Shown piece by piece: positions 20,127 to 32,115 of a stretch of DNA of 64,000 nucleotides. Below the pieces are notes generated by a model that saw nothing but the letters and a program-made list of their open reading frames with translations, made no database searches and had not been told where the DNA came from. Origin of the DNA: Meghimatium bilineatum (Eukaryota; Mollusca; Gastropoda; Stylommatophora; Philomycidae). Position numbers and translations under genes: made by a program. The stretch's first letter is position 1. Every line of letters starts with the position of its first letter. The stretch is taken from contig CM067310.1 of the NCBI GenBank assembly GCA_034231615.1, forward strand, positions 79,501-143,500, in the 5' to 3' direction.

Positions 20127-21805
20127 TTCTTCTTCTTCTTTTTTTCGCTTGAAACATGTCTATATCTGTAATTCTGTCTGCTGAATAAAACTCAGTGTAT
20201 TTTAGTTCATATAGTGACCCATAGAGCTTTCATTTCAGTGTTGATTCCCCTGGCCAATAAGTCTGCCTCAGTGTTTCATACTCAGAACATCCTTGAAGTA
20301 TATGTTTGGCACTCTGTGCTGCCTGTCCACATGTGCACATGGATGTGTTGCCAATATTGAATTTTGTGTACATGTCACTGTGGAGTCGGTTGTGTCCTGT
20401 TCTGAGGCGTAGAATTACAACTTGTTCTGATCACAATGTGATAGTTATCTTGTGTTGGTGTTTGTGGCTTTCTTATTGACTTGATCATCTGTTTTTTCTG
20501 ATGGTAGGTGATTGGTACATCTGGTTGGTCTTCGGCACTACCTTCCTTAGCCTATTGGTCTGCTTTTTCATTTCCTGGTATTCCATAGTGAGAGAGTATC
20601 CACTGCATAGTTACCCTATACTGGTAATACAGTTCATTAAGTAATTTTTTTACGTCTGTTAGTTTTCTAGACTGGAGAGCTTGAAGCACTGACCTTGCAT
20701 CTGTCAGGAATACCAGGGCTGTGGGCCAAGGTTGGAGTTCAGCAGTTTTTTAGTTGTCACCCTAATTGCCCGGAGTTCTGCATCATAATTATTGCAGAAT
20801 TTCCTTGTTGTGTTCTGATCATATCTCTAGGCTTGTGTAGATATTCTATATATACACCTGCATCTCCATTCCTCACTGTATTCTGTGCTGATCCATCTGT
20901 GTAAACTGTCACCCATATGTTTTATGGATATTCCTCGTCCTGAGGAAACTGAGGGTGACTGTCCTTCGCTGCACACAGTTCTGTTTGTCCCTGCTTAGTA
21001 TTCCTTTCACGTGGATCTTAATGTATATTGGTATTTCATGCCTTTCACTCCAAGGGGTTTGCTCTTGTACAGGCCATAAGGGACTGTCAACTTCAGGTAG
21101 GTCTGTAAGTTGCCTATGGAGCCGTTTAGCTTGATGGATAAAGCTGCTTCTTTTCAGTCACCCCATTGCTAGATTATGGAATCTTTCCTTCATTGGATGA
21201 CTTGACATACACTGAAACTTTTCTGCTTGTATTAGTACTTTTGAGTCTATGTGTTCTCAGAGTGTTTGTATTCTTCCCATTTTCTGCATCTCCACTATGG
21301 CTGTTAATTTCATTGCTCCCAACATTATCCTAAGCGCCTGGTTTTGTACTTTATCTAGATCCTGTAATGTGGTGTTTGATGCAGGGCACCAGGCAGCTGA
21401 ACCATATTCAAGGTGTAGTCTTATGCCTTGCTGGTAAACTTTTCGGAATATATTCCCACTGGCTCCCCATGTGGTTCCACTTGTTCCACTTAGTTTTCTC
21501 AGGATAGCTAACTTCCTGCTGGCTTTTGTTGTTGCTTTGTTTATGTGTTGCTTCCATGTCAGCTTATCATCAAAAGTAACTCCGAGGTATGTTGGCTGTT
21601 TGTCTACTTTCAAAATCTCTCCATCTATTTTGATAACACTGGCTATTTGTTTTGGTGAGAGGGTAAAGACTTATTTGTGTTAATGCTGACTCACCATCTA
21701 TTTGCCCATAACGTTAAGGCATCAATAGCTCTTTGTATTTGTATAGTGGCCTTTGTTGCATGTTCTTCTGTGCACAAAATCACCAGGCCGTCAGCATATA
21801 CCATA
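20127..21805 (-). mobile_element. I-like LINE (family A), 5'-truncated, decayed
   Basis: The minus strand carries the RT thumb region (QPTYLGVTFDDKLTWKQHIN, RKLAILRKLSGT, LEYGSAAWCPAS) at 21613-21257, and then decayed RNase H sequence to a (GAA)n tail at about 20127-20138. A YADG-like remnant of the catalytic box lies near 21790. The order and wording match the near-intact copy at 38488-42584. Confidence 0.85.
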
Positions 21806-22289
21806 TACATATACACATATACCAACAAAACATCATTATATTCAGTAACCATTCCTTTACTTCCATATACATGAATTATACAAGAAAAGCATCAAAAACA
21901 AAAACAAAAAAGTTTTTGCATTTCCAAATACCCTCCATAAATAATTTATAACGGCAAAATAGTATACAATAGTAGGAGAAAATTACTAAATTTAATGCAA
22001 AGTCCTAACAGTTAAAGGTTCACATGATGTAGAGCATTGACTTGATTGTAATCTGGTTTTCCCACTCAGTGAAGCATCATGCTACCTCCACCGAGTAAAC
22101 AAGAGTCATGGCCGAACCCGCAACTTCTTCATGACACTGCAAATAGCTGAACCTTTATGCCATGGAGATCCCCAACTCATCAATTCTTGTGATTTGATTA
22201 AACTGTCATTTACAATGATTTCCGGCCTGATTGTTACCACATAATAATTTTGTATCATTTTTAACGGAAATACAATTATGATTTATCAG

Positions 22290-22435
22290 GGGATCCAAAG
22301 CTGACTGGAACTGCTTCCCTGGATGTAACAGTATCTGATCTCAATGATAACTATCCCATCTTCAAGGAAAACTACAGACCTGTGATCTATGAAAACATGC
22401 AGGAAGGCCATTATGGAGTCATTTTCCCTATAAAG
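22290..22435 (+). CDS. CadN: DN-cadherin exon 8 (EC linker, next EC start)
   Basis: The acceptor is tttatcag at 22289. Two bases complete a glycine codon. The exon reads GDPKLTGTASLDVTVSDLND, the linker NYPIF, then KENYRPVIYENMQEGHYGVI and FPIK. It ends in phase 0 at aag|gtatac. The following intron is the longest but one in the window (6.4 kb). Confidence 0.94.
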
Positions 22436-22529
22436 GTATACAATTTCACAAAGAATTACCTTCTGTTTTTCTTAATATAAATCACAATTTCCAGCTTTTG
22501 TGTCAAATCTCCTTTAACATAAACTATAA

Positions 22530-22622
22530 TCTACATTGTGTAGTAGTAGCAGCAGCACAATAAACTCTCCTCTGGTATAAACTTTAATCTACATTGTGTA
22601 GTAGCAGCAGCAGCACAATAAA
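22530..22622. repeat. Tandem duplication, about 48 bp x 2
   Basis: Two units contain ATCTACATTGTGTAGTAG and an AGCAGCAGCACAATAAAC block. Confidence 0.8.
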
Positions 22623-22639
22623 CAAAGGCAGTTATTAAA

Positions 22640-22870
22640 GGTATTAAAATGATTGCAGCAGTTCCCATTTACAATATTAATATTTTTATTGTTTGTTTTA
22701 CCGTTTTTCCTGTATTTGTTCTTGATAAAAATATTCTGGTCGAAACTCCTCCTCAGTCTGTTTTGTAGATTTACTATAATTATTGTTGTTCTGTTTTATG
22801 AACGGTAAAACTTATCTGGTTTTTCCATTAATATTTATTTGTAAACAATTTTACTGCAGTCCAATAAATT
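22640..22870 (+). mobile_element. Penelope-associated 3' repeat (copy with GAAA motif)
   Basis: The segment matches 30160-30360: TTATTTTTATTGT, a CTTGATAAAA..TGGTCGAAA motif, CAGTCTGTTTTGT, TTCCATTAATATTTA and AAACAATTTTACTGCAG. The same central motif ends the Penelope-like element at 37925-38476 (minus strand). It is non-coding here. Confidence 0.6.
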
Positions 22871-22924
22871 AATGATTTCCTGTGTTTATTATATAAATCA
22901 CCAATTCAAATATTTATTAAGAGA

Positions 22925-24068
22925 TGTGACATTAAATAGGAAAAGTTCAACAGGGATAAGAAACATAATAAGGAAGGCAAAGGTAGCATATACAACAGGG
23001 ATAAGAAACATAATAGGGAAGGAAAAGGTAGCTACAGCAGGGATAAGAAACATAATAGGGAAAACAAAGGTAGCTACAACAGGGATAAGAAACAATAGGG
23101 AAGGCAAAGGTAGCATATACAACAGGGATAAGAAACATAATAGGGAAGGCAAAGGTAGCATATACAACAGGGATAAGAAACATAATAGGGAAAACAAAGG
23201 TAGCTACAACAGGGATAAGAAACATAATAGGGAAGGCAAAGGTAGCATATACAACAGGGATAAGAAACATAATAGGGAAGGAAAAGGTAGCTACAGCAGG
23301 GATAAGAAACATAATAGGGAAAACAAAGGTAGCTACAACAGGGATAAGAAACAATAGGGAAGGCAAAGGTAGCATATACAACAGCAATAACAAACATAGG
23401 AAGGCAAAGGTAGCATATACAACAGGGATAAGAAACATAATAGGGAAGGCAAAGGTAGCATATACAACAGGGATAAGAAACATAATAGGGAAAACAAAGG
23501 TAGCTACAACAGGGATAAGAAACATAATAGGGAAGGCAAAGGTAGCATATACAACAGGGATAAGAAACATAATAGGGAAGGCAAAGGTAGCTACATCAGG
23601 GATAAGAAATATAATAGGGAAGGCAAAGGTAGCTACAGCAGGGATAAGAAACATAATAGGGAAAACAAAGGTAGCTACAACAGGGATAAGAAACAATAGG
23701 GAAGGCAAAGGTAGCATATACAACAGCAATAACAAACATAGGAAGGCAAAGGTAGCATATACAACAGGGATAAGAAACATAATAGGGAAGGCAAAGGTAG
23801 CATATACAACAGGGATAAGAAACATAATAGGGAAAACAAAGGTAGCTACAACAGGGATAAGAAACATAATAGGGAAGGCAAAGGTAGCATATACAACAGG
23901 GATAAGAAACATAATAGGGAAGGCAAAGGTAGCTACATCAGGGATAAGAAATATAATAGGGAAGGCAAAGGTAGCTACAGCAGGGATAAGAAACATAATA
24001 GGGAAGGCAAAGGTAACATATATAACAGGGATAAGAAATATAATAGGGAAGGCAGAGGTAGCATATAT
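22925..24068. repeat. 39-45 bp minisatellite with higher-order structure
   Basis: Units contain AACAGGGATAAGAAACATAA and TAGGGAAGGCAAAGGTAGC, with or without ATATAC. A rare variant (ACAGCAATAACAAACATAGG) occurs at 23381 and 23723, 342 bp apart, and the order of unit types between the two is repeated. Blocks of several units were therefore duplicated together. Open frames through it on the minus strand are artefacts. Confidence 0.93.
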
Positions 24069-25903
24069 ACATGATGTACCATATATACCAACTATAACAT
24101 ATGTACCATATATACCAACTACAACATATGTACCATATATACTAACTATAACATATGTACCATATATACCAACTATAACATATGTACCATATATACCAAC
24201 TACAACATATGTACCATATATACCAACTATAACATATGTACCATATATACCAACTACAACATATGTACCATATATACCAACTATAACATATGTACCATAT
24301 ATACCAACTATAACATATGTACCATATATACCAACTATAACATATGTACCATATATACCAACTATAACATATGTACCATATATACCAACTATAACATATG
24401 TACCATATATACCAACTATAACATATGTACCATATATACCAACTACAACATATGTACCATATATACCAACTATAACATATGTACCATATATACCAACTGT
24501 AACATATGTACCATATATACCAACTATAACATATGTACCATATATACCAACTGTAACATATGTACCATATATACCAACTATAACATATGTACCATATATA
24601 CCAACTACAACATATGTACCATATATACCAACTATAACATATGTACCATATATACCAACTATAACATGTACCATATATACCAACTATAACATATGTACCA
24701 TATATACCAACTATAACATACGTACCATATATACCAACTACAACATATGTACCATATATACCAACTATAACATACGTACCATATATACCAACTATAACAT
24801 ATGTACCATATATACCAACTATAACATATGTACCATATATACCAACTACAACATATGTACCATATATACCAACTACAACATATGCACCATATATACCAAC
24901 TATAACATATGTACCATATATACCAACTATAACATGTACCATATATACCAACTATAACATATGTACCATATATACCAACTATAACATATGTACCATATAT
25001 ACCAACTATAACATACGTACCATATATACCAACTACAACATATGTACCATATATACCAACTATAACATACGTACCATATATACCAACTACAACATATGTA
25101 CCATATATACCAACTATAACATATGTACCATATATACCAACTATAACATATGTACCATATATACCAACTATAACATATGTACCATATATACCAACTGTAA
25201 CATATGTACCATATATACCAACTATAACATATGTACCATATATACCAACTATAACATATGTACCATATATACCAACTATAACATATGTACCATATATACC
25301 AACTATAACATATGTACCATATATACCAACTATAACATATGTACCATATATACCAACTACAACATATGTACCATATATACCAACTATAACATATGTACCA
25401 TATATACCAACTATAACATATGTACCATATATACCAACTATAACATATGTACCATATATACCAACTACAACATATGTACCATATATACCAACTACAACAT
25501 ATGTACCATATATACCAACTACAACATATGTACCATATATACCAACTATAACATATGTACCATATATACCAACTATAACATATGTACCATATATACCAAC
25601 TATAACATATGTACCATATATACCAACTACAACATATGTACCATATATACCAACTACAACATATGTACCATATATACCAACTACAACATATGTACCATAT
25701 ATACCAACTACAACATATGTACCATATATACCAACTATAACATATGTACCATATATACCAACTACAACATATGTACCATATATACCAACTATAACATATG
25801 TACCATATATACCAACTATAACATATGTACCATATATACCAACTACAACATATGTACCATATATACCAACTATAACATATGTACCATATATACCAACTAT
25901 AAC
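24069..25903. repeat. 27-bp minisatellite, about 68 units
   Basis: The unit is CATATATACCAACTATAACA plus TATGTAC, with C/T and A/G point variants. Because 27 is a multiple of 3 and contains no stop on the minus strand, very long frames with the nonapeptide YVIVGIYGT arise. The array resumes at 27488 after the LINE. Confidence 0.96.
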
Positions 25904-27487
25904 ATCATCATCATCATCAGGTGCCATGCCGGGTGGCGTAGGCGGTCATGGTTCTCCACAGCTCTCTGTCCACAGTATTATGTATCAAAGTCGTTGTTGT
26001 TTCTTTGCCGTGCCAGGTTGTCAAACTGTCTAATATTTTCTCACGTTGTCGCCCTCTGTCTCTGGTGCCTTCAATCTTGCCTGTTGTGATTATGTTCTCT
26101 AAACCTGCCTGTCTCATGAAGTGGCCAAAAAAAGAAGATTGCCTTTTTCTTATATTGTTGATTAAGGTCCTTTTCGCATTTAACTCTTTTAACACCTCTA
26201 CATTAGTTTTTCTGGCAGTCCATGGTATTCTCAGCATTCTTCTGTAGAACCACATCTCCGTTGCCTCCAATCTCCCACTTTCCAGTTTGTTTATTGTCCA
26301 AGACTCGCACCCATATGTTAGTATAGGGGTTATATAGCACTGCAGAACTCTCTTTCTCACCTCTAATGACAAGGTCATATTACACAGTATATTTTTCATT
26401 TTTCTGAATGTTGTTTTTGCCTGTCCTATTCTGCATCTTATTTCTGTTGAACTTCTTCCATCTGCTGTTATAATTGTACCTAGATATTTGAATTGGTGGA
26501 CCTGTTTTAATACTATATCATTCACTATGATCTTGCAAGGTGTGTTATTTTCTTTCTTTGAAATAACCATTACTTCTGTTTTCTTGATATTTAGGAAGAG
26601 GCCTTTCTCTTTGCTTTCTGTGACTACTACTTTAATTAATTTTTGAAGGTCTTCCTCACTTTTTGCAATCAGAACAGTGTCATCCGCATATCTCAAATTA
26701 TTTATGTTATGTCCTCCCACTGATATTCCTGGGATATCTACTATTGCACGCATTATGTTTTCACTGTATAGAGAGAACAGGTCTGGTGAAAGCACGCATC
26801 CCTGTCTGACTCCTTGTTTTATTTGTTGAAAAGGGCCAAATTGCTTTCCTACTCTTATTGCTGCTGTTTGTTGCCAGTACATGTTCTTGATTATTCTTAA
26901 ATCCTTGCTGTCAATGTTCAGATTCTCTAGCATGTGTATAATTTCGCTATGTTTAACTTTGTCAAAAGCTTTAGTGTAGTCTATAAAACAGAGGTACAGA
27001 TATGTTTTTACCTCTATAGACCTCTCTATTAGTGTTCTCAATATATAAATCGCAGTGTTGGTGCCTTTGCCTTCTACAAATCCACATTGTTCTGGACTTA
27101 TTTCTGGTTTTATTTTGTTTCTCACTCTCTTCATGATGATTCTGAGCAGTATTTTGGTTATTTGGCTCATGAGGCTGATTGTACGGTGTTCTTCACATTC
27201 GGTGGTCCCTGGTTTCTTAGGTAATGCTATGAATATGGATCTCATTAAGTCATCGGGTATGTTTCCGCTGTTATATATGTCATTCAGCAATTTTGTGATT
27301 ATTTCAACTCCAAAGTTATCTAAAGCTGCTAATTCTTCTAATGTGATATTGTTGGACCTGGGGCTTTGCCATATTTCATGTGTCTTAGTGCCTCCCTTAC
27401 TTCTGCTGTGAGTATTGATGGACCCTCGCCGTTATCTTGTATGTTTATTTCTGGTCTATTGTCCTCATAAAGTTCTTTGATATATTC
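25904..27487 (-). mobile_element. RTE/BovB-like LINE (family B), long open RT, inside the 27-bp array
   Basis: The minus strand has an uninterrupted 457-codon frame (27290-25917): ALPKKPGTT, FVEGKGTNTAIYILRTLIER, FIDYTKAFDKV, GVRQGCVLSPDLF, LRYADDTVLIAK (catalytic YADD at residues 201-204) and the C-terminal MWFYRRMLRIPWTARKTN. Upstream to 27478 lies further RT-linker coding sequence out of frame. The 3' end is a (TGA)n tail (25904-25919). The endonuclease is missing, so this is a 5'-truncated but young copy. Minisatellite units flank both ends. Confidence 0.92.
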
Positions 27488-27560
27488 TGACCAACTATAA
27501 CATATGTACCATATATACCAACTATAACATATGTACCATATATACCAACTATAACATATG
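27488..27560. repeat. 27-bp minisatellite, distal remnant
   Basis: Between two and three units identical in type to 24069-25903 follow directly on the 5' edge of the LINE. This shows the LINE landed in a pre-existing array. Confidence 0.92.
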
Positions 27561-27954
27561 GATGCGAGTAATACATAGAATCAAATACAGAATACAACAG
27601 GATCATCGAAAATGAGAAGCAACAGAGATGTGGTTCTAATTGAGACATTCTGAGAATATCATGGACAGATAGAAAATCTAATGAGTGTGTATTGAGACAA
27701 ATGTGAGACAGGGGTTACTCAGTAATATTTTAAAGAGACACTTTTCATTTACTTTAACATTTTATGAGACAGGGAGGTCTGGAGAACATAGTTACAACAG
27801 ACAAGAGAGATTAAGGACGACAGTATGAGAAAGATAGCTTGACATTGTGGCATGGCAAAGAATCAATAAATATCCTGATAAAAGATACTTTGTTGAAATC
27901 TGAGATCACATGTGTGTGTTCATCCATCATAAGTGATGATGACCATTTATTTTA

Positions 27955-28710
27955 CATCCACATTTGAAAATTCAATTAGAATTATGAACATACATAATAG
28001 TTCGTAGATGGCTAATGAGCCCTATATGAGCTGTAAATGTCCTTGAACAGTTCGGACATGGAATGACCACTGTAGATTGATTTTGGTCTATCTGTGACTT
28101 TCTAGCAAATCTCCACTGTTGGGCTGCAGCATTTCTCCTCTTTTCACAAGATGATGCGCTCTTTTTGACTGTGAGCGCCATGTAGATCTATTTTTTGCAA
28201 GTTCTTTCTATATGTCTTGGTCTATTTCAAACACTTTCAGTGAGGTCTTTAATGAGTCCTTGTAGCGCTTCATTTGGCCACATTGAGATTGTTTACACTT
28301 CTCCAGCTCACAATAGAGATGTATCTTTGGCAGGCAATGGTCTGGCATATGTACCAAATTATCTGCCAAACGAATCTGTTTCTGTGTCTGCATCAGGATA
28401 GTGTCAATGCTGGGGATACCAGATCTGTCAAGGACAGTAGTATCTGGAATTTTGTCTTGCCATCTGATGTTCATAACTTTTCTGAGACAGGTTGTGTGAA
28501 AGTGAGTTTCCTCACATGACGCCTATACACAGTCCATGTTTCACTATTGTATAAAAGCACTGGAAGTACCACTGCTCTGTAGACTTTTAGCTTAGTCTGT
28601 AGGTTAATGCCTATGCGTACAGTACAATCCATGCTCCCTAGAGTCAGTGGGAAAACCTTTTCCCTTCTGGTGAATTTTCGTGGATGTGATCGCATACACG
28701 TCAGCACAGC
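27955..28710 (-). mobile_element. LINE family F, C-terminal part with C2H2 finger
   Basis: Reading the minus strand from 28710: [40 protein letters not shown], then IRWQDKIPDTTVLDR, MPDHCLPK and QCGQMKRYKDSLKTSLK, and finally CPNCSRTFTAHIGLISHLRT, a C2H2-like finger. This is the widespread animal LINE C terminus whose last residues form a zinc finger. It is split between frames and is defective. Confidence 0.85.
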
Positions 28711-28814
28711 ACCTAATGATAATAACTAGAACATAGAGAAACTAACTCTTGTGATTTTTGGCCTGATGTCAATCAAATGTATGATTAGTAATGAAAAGAT
28801 ATGTTTTGCCACAG

Positions 28815-28935
28815 ATGCTGGAGATATTTGCCATAGACAAAGACACTTCTATTTATGGGCCTCCTTTTGGATTTGGCCTGCCGAATCCATGCACTGTAGA
28901 AGCATGTCAGGACTTCTCTTTGACCTTCAATGAAA
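28815..28935 (+). CDS. CadN: DN-cadherin exon 9 (EC repeat, atypical loop)
   Basis: It starts after tgccacag (28814) in phase 0 and reads MLEIFAIDKDTSIYGPPFGF, GLPNPCTVEACQDFSFTFNE. The A-x-D-x-D motif is followed by a YGPPFGF loop and a C-x4-C pair, as in membrane-proximal EC repeats of DN-cadherins. It ends in phase 1 at aaa|gtatgt. Confidence 0.93.
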
Positions 28936-28984
28936 GTATGTGATTCATATGTTTCTTAATTTAAGTTTTCAAAATGTATGTGTG

Positions 28985-29145
28985 GGCGTCTGTTGCTATG
29001 TCGATAGCGTTAACTGCAGCAGTTAAAATATCAAGCATTCTTAATAGGTTAGCATTAAGGTTGATATCTTGTACAAGGAACCTGTTGTGTTGTAACTGGT
29101 TAGCGTTAAGGTTGATGTCCAGTACAAGAAACCATTCTTGATTCT
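28985..29145. repeat. Imperfect tandem duplication, about 57 bp
   Basis: GGTTAGCRTTAAGGTTGAT with a following YAGTACAAGRAACC-like block occurs twice (29047 and 29098). The next segment to about 29400 is GC-richer single-copy sequence without a recognised feature. Confidence 0.65.
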
Positions 29146-29504
29146 TGGTTAGAAACTGGCTTCACAGCATGTGGGGCGTTCCCTTAAGTGATCCACCCTC
29201 TGTTCCAGCAGCCATCGCAGTGTATGTAGACTCGGATGTCTTCAATGATCCCTACCATGTCACCAGTCCTATGACAGGGCTGTAGATCTTGTCTGCCAGA
29301 CCTGTTAACCTCCACCCGCCACACTGGGCTTCATGAGTGGAAGATGAGGAACCAGCAGCTCACTTGGGTAGATCTTGCATGACACAAAAGGAAGATGATT
29401 TTGAAAAATCTTTCTTTCTAGATTTATTTACATAGCCTTGAGTTGAGAAGATGAAACTGCAAGGCAAACACTGAGAATAGATATATTAGTCAGTACTATA
29501 ATTA

Positions 29505-29665
29505 GTTAATTAGTTAGTCATTGGATCATCGTCACTGCACTCAGGACAAGTCCATAGGCGCTCAGATCTCTCCTTAAGTGTAGCCGTCATTACTCGTTGA
29601 CTGACAGTCCCAGTAAGCTGTTGATTGACCAACATTCTTTCTTGCCTGCGAAACCGCTCCTTTCT
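29505..29665 (-). mobile_element. LINE family C 3' end
   Basis: The plus strand begins with TTAGTTAATTAGTTAGTC, the (ACTA)n tail on the minus strand, then GGATCATCGTCACTGCACTC, AGGACAAGTCCATAGGCGCTC and sequence shared with 11066-11220. It is the last 160 bases of the element. Confidence 0.75.
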
Positions 29666-29673
29666 AGCGGTTC

Positions 29674-29679
<6 letters not shown>

Positions 29680-29706
<27 letters not shown>

Positions 29707-29716
29707 TGTATGTATG

Positions 29717-29747
<31 letters not shown>

Positions 29748-29765
29748 TGTAATGTATGTAATGTA
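29680..29765. repeat. (TATG)n microsatellite just upstream of exon 10
   Basis: About eighteen TATG units, with a short break near the end, finish roughly 40 bases before the exon 10 acceptor and so occupy the usual branch-point and pyrimidine-tract neighbourhood. Confidence 0.95.
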
Positions 29766-29804
29766 TCTATCTAATTATGTATCTTGCCTGTAATTTCAAA
29801 ACAG

Positions 29805-30026
29805 GTGGTGATTCAGACAGAGGGACAGCTTGGATCAGCACTAGATCAGTGTTTGATCGTGAGAAGCAGAAGATGTTTGAACTCCCAATTGTTATGTATG
29901 ACATGCGAGGGACAGGTAACCCTAAAGCCCTTACTGGGACAAATACTCTGACCATTATTGTTGGTGATGTGAATGACAACCCTCATTATCCAGGTCACCA
30001 AGATATCTTTGTGTTCAACTATAAAG
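29805..30026 (+). CDS. CadN: DN-cadherin exon 10 (EC repeat second half)
   Basis: Two bases complete a serine codon; then GGDSDRGTAWISTRSVFDRE (FDRE in the LDRE position), KQKMFELPIVMYDMRGTGNP and the linker GDVNDNPHYPGHQDIFVF. It ends in phase 1 at aaag|gtaggc. This closes the last EC repeat that has a full calcium linker. Confidence 0.95.
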
Positions 30027-30159
30027 GTAGGCTGTGTTATAAGTTGTAGAAGTGATAAAGTTAAAAATGAAGTGTATACCAGGATTTTCAAGACAAGAAG
30101 CACTTTCTGCAAACTTTATACAAATGTATGGCATTAGTCTGCACATTGTGTTGAAAGTG

Positions 30160-30360
30160 TATAGAGACAAATGTGTCCATTCACTATATTATTTTTATTG
30201 TCTATTCTCCGTATGTCCTGCATTTTTTCTTGACAAAGACCTTTTGGTCGAAATATCGATTCAGTCTGTTTTGTGAACTGTTAACAATATTTTTTCTTTT
30301 CCATTAATGTTACTACTTTGTTTTCTGTTAATACCTATTGATAAACAATTCCACTGCAGC
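30160..30360 (+). mobile_element. Penelope-associated 3' repeat
   Basis: It is homologous to 22640-22870. The core at 30229-30253 reads CTTGACAAAGACC, TTTT, GGTCGAAA: a four-base stem and loop between a TGAYAAA box and a GAAA box. Confidence 0.6.
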
Positions 30361-30382
30361 ATTATCAATTGTCATGTTTCTT

Positions 30383-30530
30383 GGTTGGCTGCTGATCAAG
30401 CTGTCCATTGACCCATTGCTGGAAAGTCTGGATTTTCGACCTAACCGCCAGAGCCAGAAAATAAATATCTCACCACCAGGAAGGTAGGTTTCTACCTATG
30501 CACTGTTCCAAGCCACTGCAGCCAAGGACA
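30383..30530 (+). mobile_element. Partial copy of the 642-bp element
   Basis: It matches the first 200 bases of 18029-18670 (TTGGTTGGCTGCTGATC, CCAGAGCCAGAAAATAAAT, CCAGGAAGGTAGGTTTC). Only the 5' part is present. Confidence 0.7.
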
Positions 30531-30729
30531 TGTTTCTTGAACAACATATCAAATAAATCATGAATAGACAGATTTATCCAATGTACCTGCTCAACTCTGG
30601 CCTACTCAACTAATGCAAGCTTGTTTCTATCAAGATGAATAAGGCCATATATATACATTGATAATGAAGAATTATCTGCGGCATATTCCATTGAGGATGT
30701 ACAAACATCTGAGGGCTTTGATTAATTGA

Positions 30730-30990
30730 TATAAGACCATGCACAGAATACATCGAGTAACAACAAACAAAATGGTTTGGACACGTTATGAGAATGAACC
30801 ATAACCAACTACTGACACATATAAAATAAGAAGATTTGGATACAAGACCAGATGAAGAGCTAGAAAAAGATGGATAGATAACATCAAGACAATCCTGAAC
30901 AAATATGGATTCAACACAACCATGGTGGCACATCTGGCATTGGAAAGTCAACTAAAGCTCCCAATCACTACCCATACCCGTAACAGTAAG
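30730..30990 (+). mobile_element. LINE family D C-terminal scrap
   Basis: The plus strand encodes VMRMNHNQLLTHIK and then decayed RARKRWIDNIK-like sequence, as in the copies at 1060 and 3386. Several stops break it. Confidence 0.65.
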
Positions 30991-31114
30991 TATGAATATT
31001 CTGACCATCATCCACCTGGGAATAGATAGTAGATTGATTAATGTTTATGTGGCATATAGATGTAGGTTATGGTGATTTGATACCCATATTGTCAAGCTCT
31101 CTCTTGTTCTATAG

Positions 31115-31229
31115 GTCAGTTTGGACCAGTGGTAATTGGCCGTGTATATGTAGAAGACTTGGATGATTGGGATCTACCGAACAAGACCTTTACTTTTGGC
31201 TCTCCTGCTGTTATGAAGAACTTCTTCTC
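31115..31229 (+). CDS. CadN: DN-cadherin exon 11 (last EC-like repeat, first half)
   Basis: The acceptor is ttctatag at 31114. Two bases complete glycine. It reads QFGPVVIGRVYVEDLDDWDL, PNKTFTFGSPAVMKNFFS; the VEDLDDWDLPxKTF wording is typical of the membrane-proximal EC repeat of classic cadherins of this class. It ends in phase 2 at tc|gtaagt. Confidence 0.94.
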
Positions 31230-31419
31230 GTAAGTAATTTAGGGATAGTCTGATATCCAAAAATCACAGCTATTCATAATAATAAAGTCCATAACCTATC
31301 AGATTTTTAGTGGTGCAACATTCAAAATATCAGCACAAATATATAAGATCCATATTATGTCAACAGTCTAATGGAAGCATTTCAGTGGGAATTTATGGCA
31401 GGAAATGAGTTCATTCATG

Positions 31420-32115
31420 CTTGTGTTCTTTGTATCTTTTAGTGCCTCCAACACTGGCTTTGCATCAGTTATAAAGACATGTTTTGTTATGGCTCAACAA
31501 GCAATTTATGAGCATTTTGGCTGCCTCTGTTATGGCTTCCATTGAACCTGTTGTTGTTTGTGAGGTGTGTTTCCTGTATACATACTATATCAATTTCCTC
31601 TATGTGTAATTGGTTTGTGAGTGCAGTATTTTTTATTGTAGACACCTGCATTCAACTGCATTATTTTCAAGTGTTTTTTTCCCTTATCTTTGGTGCCTGT
31701 ATCATGATCTTTGGTTATGTTCTTTGAACCAGTAATTGTTTTTCTCTGGTCTCCTGAATCTACAAATTTAGACAGAGATACCACAAGTTGCTGAGTGTGC
31801 TCCTTCAAAACTTAAAGCCTGGCACTTCATCCACCTGACATGATTCCACAGGTGACACACCAAAACGAATTGTCTGCAACCTTTTATTTGACATGTGAAG
31901 TCATTGTGTGGCACTATGGTTGACAGTTTTGCCCTGGTTGGACTATTTTGCACCTCAGTGTCTTTGTCTTTCATCTTACTTTTGAGTTAATATGTATTTC
32001 CTAGCACTTACCCATCCAAGAATTGCCCACAGGGCAGTGGAGGTTTCAGTTTTGGAGTTTTCCTTCTTCTAAACAGCTTGCCTACCAGGACTAGAGAGCA
32101 CCATCTGCCCAGGGT
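31420..32115 (-). mobile_element. I-like LINE (family A-type), internally deleted
   Basis: From the right, the minus strand has the 5' region shared with 62570-63060, then the endonuclease start (DIVCIQETHLTNNNR). It then jumps at about 31550 directly to RNase H sequence (SMEAITEAAKMLIN; TDAKPVLEALKDTKN). The rest of the endonuclease and the whole RT are absent. This is a deletion derivative, distinct from the one at 61386-63060. Confidence 0.8.

Noticed and set aside
22947-25927. Very long open frames on the minus strand (hundreds of codons with YVIVGIYGT or FPIMFLIPV periodicity)
   Set aside because: They are minisatellite units whose length is a multiple of three with no stop in one frame. 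There is no signal peptide, no codon pattern and no homology; they are not genes or silk-like proteins on this evidence.
25917-27290. A 457-codon frame considered as a host gene
   Set aside because: FIDYTKAFD, YADD and the BovB-like C terminus identify it as a LINE reverse transcriptase with a (TGA)n tail.
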